Source of the DNA: Paenibacillus_F chitinolyticus_A
Lineage (GTDB): Bacteria > Bacillota > Bacilli > Paenibacillales > NBRC-103111
Direction of reading: 5' to 3'
DNA length: 64,000 nucleotides
Assembly: GCF_045038035.1 (NCBI RefSeq)
Contig: NZ_CP173427.1
Coordinates: 62,001 to 126,000, forward strand
Below, in pieces: positions 61,966-64,000 of this stretch. Every line of letters starts with the position of its first letter. The stretch's first letter is position 1. The notes beneath the pieces were generated by a model, which saw only the letters and a program-made list of their open reading frames with translations, had not been told where the DNA came from and ran no database searches. The position numbers and the translations under genes were made by a program.

Positions 61966-62706
61966 ATGGCCGCTTTCTTTAACATACTGGGTGCCGAATG
62001 GCTGAAGCTGCGTAAAACGAACATTTGGCTGCTGATTTTCATCTCTCCGCTGCTCGCATTCGCGGCCGGGCTGGCCCTGACAGTGCCGCCGGCCGAACCG
62101 CTTATCGCTTGGGCGCTTCTACTGAGCACGATGGGCGTCATTCATGCGATGCTGTTCCTCCCGCTGCTGACCGGCGTCTTTGCGGCTTTCGTGTGCCGCT
62201 ACGAGCATACGGGCGGGGGCTGGAAACAGGTGCTGGCCCTGCCGGTATCGCGCTCCCACCTGTTTCTCGCCAAGTTCCTGCTCGTCGCCGGGCTGCTCGC
62301 CGTCACTCAGCTGCTGTTCCTCGGGGGCTTGATCGGAGCGGGCTTCATCAAAGGACTCGGAGCAAGCATCCCATGGAGCCAGCTGCTGTGGCCCGTCTTC
62401 GGAGGCTGGCTCGCTACCCTGCCGCTGGCGGCTCTGCAGCTTTGGGTATCCGTCGCCTGGGTGAGCTTTGCGGCTCCGCTCGCGCTCAACGTCATCTTCA
62501 CGCTGCCGAACATTCTGGTAGCCAATTCCGAGACGTACGGCCCGTTCTATCCGTGGGCGCAGCCGTTTTTGGCGATGCTTCCGGCGAGCGAAACCAGCCT
62601 GGGAGGGCTTCATGTTTCTTTCGAAACGCTGATCTATGTCATTCTGGGAGGCTTCGTCGTTTTCTTCCTCTCGGGTCTGGGTTATTTTCAAAGAAAAGAA
62701 ATTTGA
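61966..62706 (+). CDS. ABC transporter permease 2 (LanG/E-like, ABC-2 type)
   Basis: 246 residues, six hydrophobic segments. Starts one base after the stop of permease 1. AEWLKLRKTNIWLLIFISPLLAF and YEHTGGGWKQVLALPVSRSHLFLAKFLLVAGLL parallel permease 1, so the two arose by duplication. Operon order RR-HK-ATPase-permease-permease is that of lantibiotic or bacitracin resistance modules. No bacteriocin biosynthesis genes are present, so it protects against outside peptides. Confidence 0.87.
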   Translation: MAAFFNILGAEWLKLRKTNIWLLIFISPLLAFAAGLALTVPPAEPLIAWALLLSTMGVIHAMLFLPLLTGVFAAFVCRYEHTGGGWKQVLALPVSRSHLFLAKFLLVAGLLAVTQLLFLGGLIGAGFIKGLGASIPWSQLLWPVFGGWLATLPLAALQLWVSVAWVSFAAPLALNVIFTLPNILVANSETYGPFYPWAQPFLAMLPASETSLGGLHVSFETLIYVILGGFVVFFLSGLGYFQRKEI

Positions 62707-62751
62707 TGAGTTTTACGGATTTCTCCCAATTTTCTGGATAAATGATAGAAT

Positions 62752-62788
62752 GAGAGAAGGTGCCTGAAAGGTGCATCTTCTCTTTTTT
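62752..62788 (+). terminator. intrinsic terminator of the ABC operon
   Basis: AGAGAAG...TGC pairs with GCA...CTTCTCT around an ACCTGAAAG-like loop, followed by TTTTTT. Confidence 0.82.
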
Positions 62789-62837
62789 GCGTTAAGAAAA
62801 GGCGGAAGCGCACAGGGCAGAAATTTTCGGAAAAGCT

Positions 62838-63002
62838 CTACAGGGTGTGATTGGTCTCGGAGGAAGCTTCTGTGCCATGCTGCTGGCTTTGTCGTCTGGG
62901 CTTGCCTGGGCCATCTCCAACGTAATCTTCAAACGCAAGCTGGCCCACTGCGAAAATCTCCAGTTTACGATCTGGCAGATGGTAACGGGAGCGGCGGGAT
63001 AG
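62838..63002 (+). pseudogene. EamA/DMT transporter internal fragment
   Basis: 55 codons read LQGVIGLGGSFCAMLLALSSGLAWAISNVIFKRKLA, then HCENLQFTIWQMVTGAAG and a TAG. SSGLAWAISNVIFKRK is the start of the second EamA repeat of a DMT transporter. Both the N- and C-terminal parts are missing and there is no start codon with an RBS. It fills most of the 415-base gap between the ABC operon and the lipid kinase gene. Confidence 0.7.
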
Positions 63003-63120
63003 GAGCAAAACGGGATCTCGAACCCGGATTCCTTTTTTTAGAAAAGGCGGTCCGAATTTCTGGATCGGGGTAAGTACAGGCTAGAGATGGAAATTGGCGT
63101 AAGCGGAGGAGGCAGGGAGA

Positions 63121-64000
63121 ATGTTCGGAAAAGCGATTCTGATTCATAACGGCAGCGCCGGTCAGGCGGAAACGGGCACCAGGCTTGGAGCGGTGATCGG
63201 CCCGCTTGCGGCGGGAATTGGAGAGCTCACGCTGGTGCAGACGAAAGAGCCCGGAGATGCGGAGCGGATCTGCCGGGAACGGGGGGAAGAGACGGATCTC
63301 GTCCTCGTGCTGGGCGGGGACGGGACCGTCCATGAATGCGTGAACGGGCTGGCGGCGCTTGCCGCCCCGCCCGTCGTCGGTATTCTTCCCGGGGGGACAT
63401 GCAACGATTTCTCCCGGGCGCTCTATATTCCTCAGGAGCTGGATCGCGCCGCGGAGACTCTTATGCGGGGGAAGACACAGACGGTAGATATCGGACGGGC
63501 GAACGACCGTTACTTCTCGAACTTCTTCGGTATCGGCCTCATTACCGACGCCTCGGTCAATATCAATCCGCAGCTGAAAGGGATGATCGGCAAGCTGAGT
63601 TATTTTATCAGCACGCTCCAGACGGTAACGTCCGCAGATCCGTTCCGCTTTACCCTGGAGCACGACAGCGGGCAGACGGGCGGGGAAGCGGTGATGCTAT
63701 TCGTCGCCAACGGCCGGTTTCTCGGCACGAGGCCGCTGCCCCTGGCGCCCGATGCTCTGTATGACGGCGTCCTGGATGTGGCGATTATCCGTGAAGCGGG
63801 GCTGCCGCTGCTGAAGGAATTGTTCAAGATCAAAAATTTTGAGGAATGGGATTCCGAGAAAAGCAGCTTCGAGTTCATCCGCACGACTTCCTTGAAGCTG
63901 ACTACGGATCAGCCTATGCAGGCGGACATGGACGGGGAAATTTATGCGCGGACTCCGGCGGAGATCTCGGTTCTAGGAAAAAAGCTGACTTTCCTCGTCG
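63121..64000 (+). CDS. diacylglycerol-kinase-family lipid kinase (partial)
   Basis: The first 293 codons; the gene runs off the right edge. GGAGG...GGGAGA precedes the ATG at 63121. MFGKAILIHNGSAGQ, the nucleotide motif VLVLGGDGTVHECVNGL and GILPGGTCNDFSRAL are those of the DAGK_cat/YegS/DgkB family. The all-beta C-terminal half includes VANGRFLGTRPLPLAPDALYDGVLDV and TDQPMQADMDGE. Family members phosphorylate diacylglycerol or similar lipids for membrane recycling. Usual length is about 300, so only a few residues are missing. Confidence 0.9.
   Translation, partial: MFGKAILIHNGSAGQAETGTRLGAVIGPLAAGIGELTLVQTKEPGDAERICRERGEETDLVLVLGGDGTVHECVNGLAALAAPPVVGILPGGTCNDFSRALYIPQELDRAAETLMRGKTQTVDIGRANDRYFSNFFGIGLITDASVNINPQLKGMIGKLSYFISTLQTVTSADPFRFTLEHDSGQTGGEAVMLFVANGRFLGTRPLPLAPDALYDGVLDVAIIREAGLPLLKELFKIKNFEEWDSEKSSFEFIRTTSLKLTTDQPMQADMDGEIYARTPAEISVLGKKLTFLV

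Overview
The window looks like chromosomal DNA from a large-genome, fairly GC-rich member of the Paenibacillaceae (Bacillota). The grounds are strong Gram-positive ribosome binding sites with frequent TTG/GTG starts, S-layer-homology (SLH) surface enzymes, a copper-amine-oxidase-N-domain exported protein, a WYL regulator, an HxlR/HxlA/HxlB set and many one-gene regulators. Species cannot be named from the sequence alone. No rRNA, tRNA or CRISPR array was found.

Layout. 0-5.4 kb: exported protein, YedE/YedF-type sulfur/selenium pair, and a membrane protein-PadR operon, all on the minus strand. 5.6-8.0 kb: chemoreceptor and a MarR regulator. 8.4-14.7 kb: a wrecked oligopeptide ABC operon. Its binding-protein gene has a frameshifted signal peptide, its permease and ATPase genes are collapsed into one chimeric ORF by a deletion, and that chimera is split by a 4025-bp element. 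The element has Tn7-type ends (TGT...ACA, three end repeats per side, 5-bp target duplication GCTGA), has no transposition genes, and carries a PAS-GGDEF-EAL-PilZ protein. 14.7-20.5 kb: two little-known genes (one with a uracil-DNA-glycosylase-like look), LysR divergent to guaD-purine permease, an MgtC-family protein and an unknown protein. 20.6-24.8 kb: second chemoreceptor, about 1 kb of gene debris, gdhA. 25-31.7 kb: MFS exporter with divergent MarR and matching palindromic operators, a possible structured RNA, a polysaccharide deacetylase, an ECF sigma/DUF4179 pair and an alpha/beta hydrolase.

32-40.7 kb: a compact unannotated small transcript with its own promoter and terminator, cytochrome P450, luciferase-like monooxygenase, hxlR-hxlA-hxlB (formaldehyde fixation), a WYL regulator with a GyrI-like protein, a three-gene SRPBCC/ArsR operon with clear operators, and a truncated phosphatase gene. 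Two 16-bp sites, each one base from the Spo0J/ParB parS consensus, lie at 33.7 and 40.4 kb and hint at an origin-proximal location. 40.8-52.2 kb: cytoplasmic alpha-amylase, then two giant SLH-anchored enzymes: a duplicated 5'-nucleotidase and a chitinase with three GH18 domains repeated at exactly 431 residues.

52.2-64 kb: EamA transporter with divergent LysR, a TPM-domain coiled-coil protein, a small His/Asn/Ser-rich protein, a Hanks-type kinase, a two-component system followed by a LanFEG/Bcr-like ABC transporter, an EamA gene remnant, and a diacylglycerol-kinase-family gene that runs off the window.

The best candidate for something undescribed is the cargo-only Tn7-like element with its c-di-GMP gene. 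Next are the small transcript at 32.05-32.22 kb, the parS-like pair and the triple chitinase.
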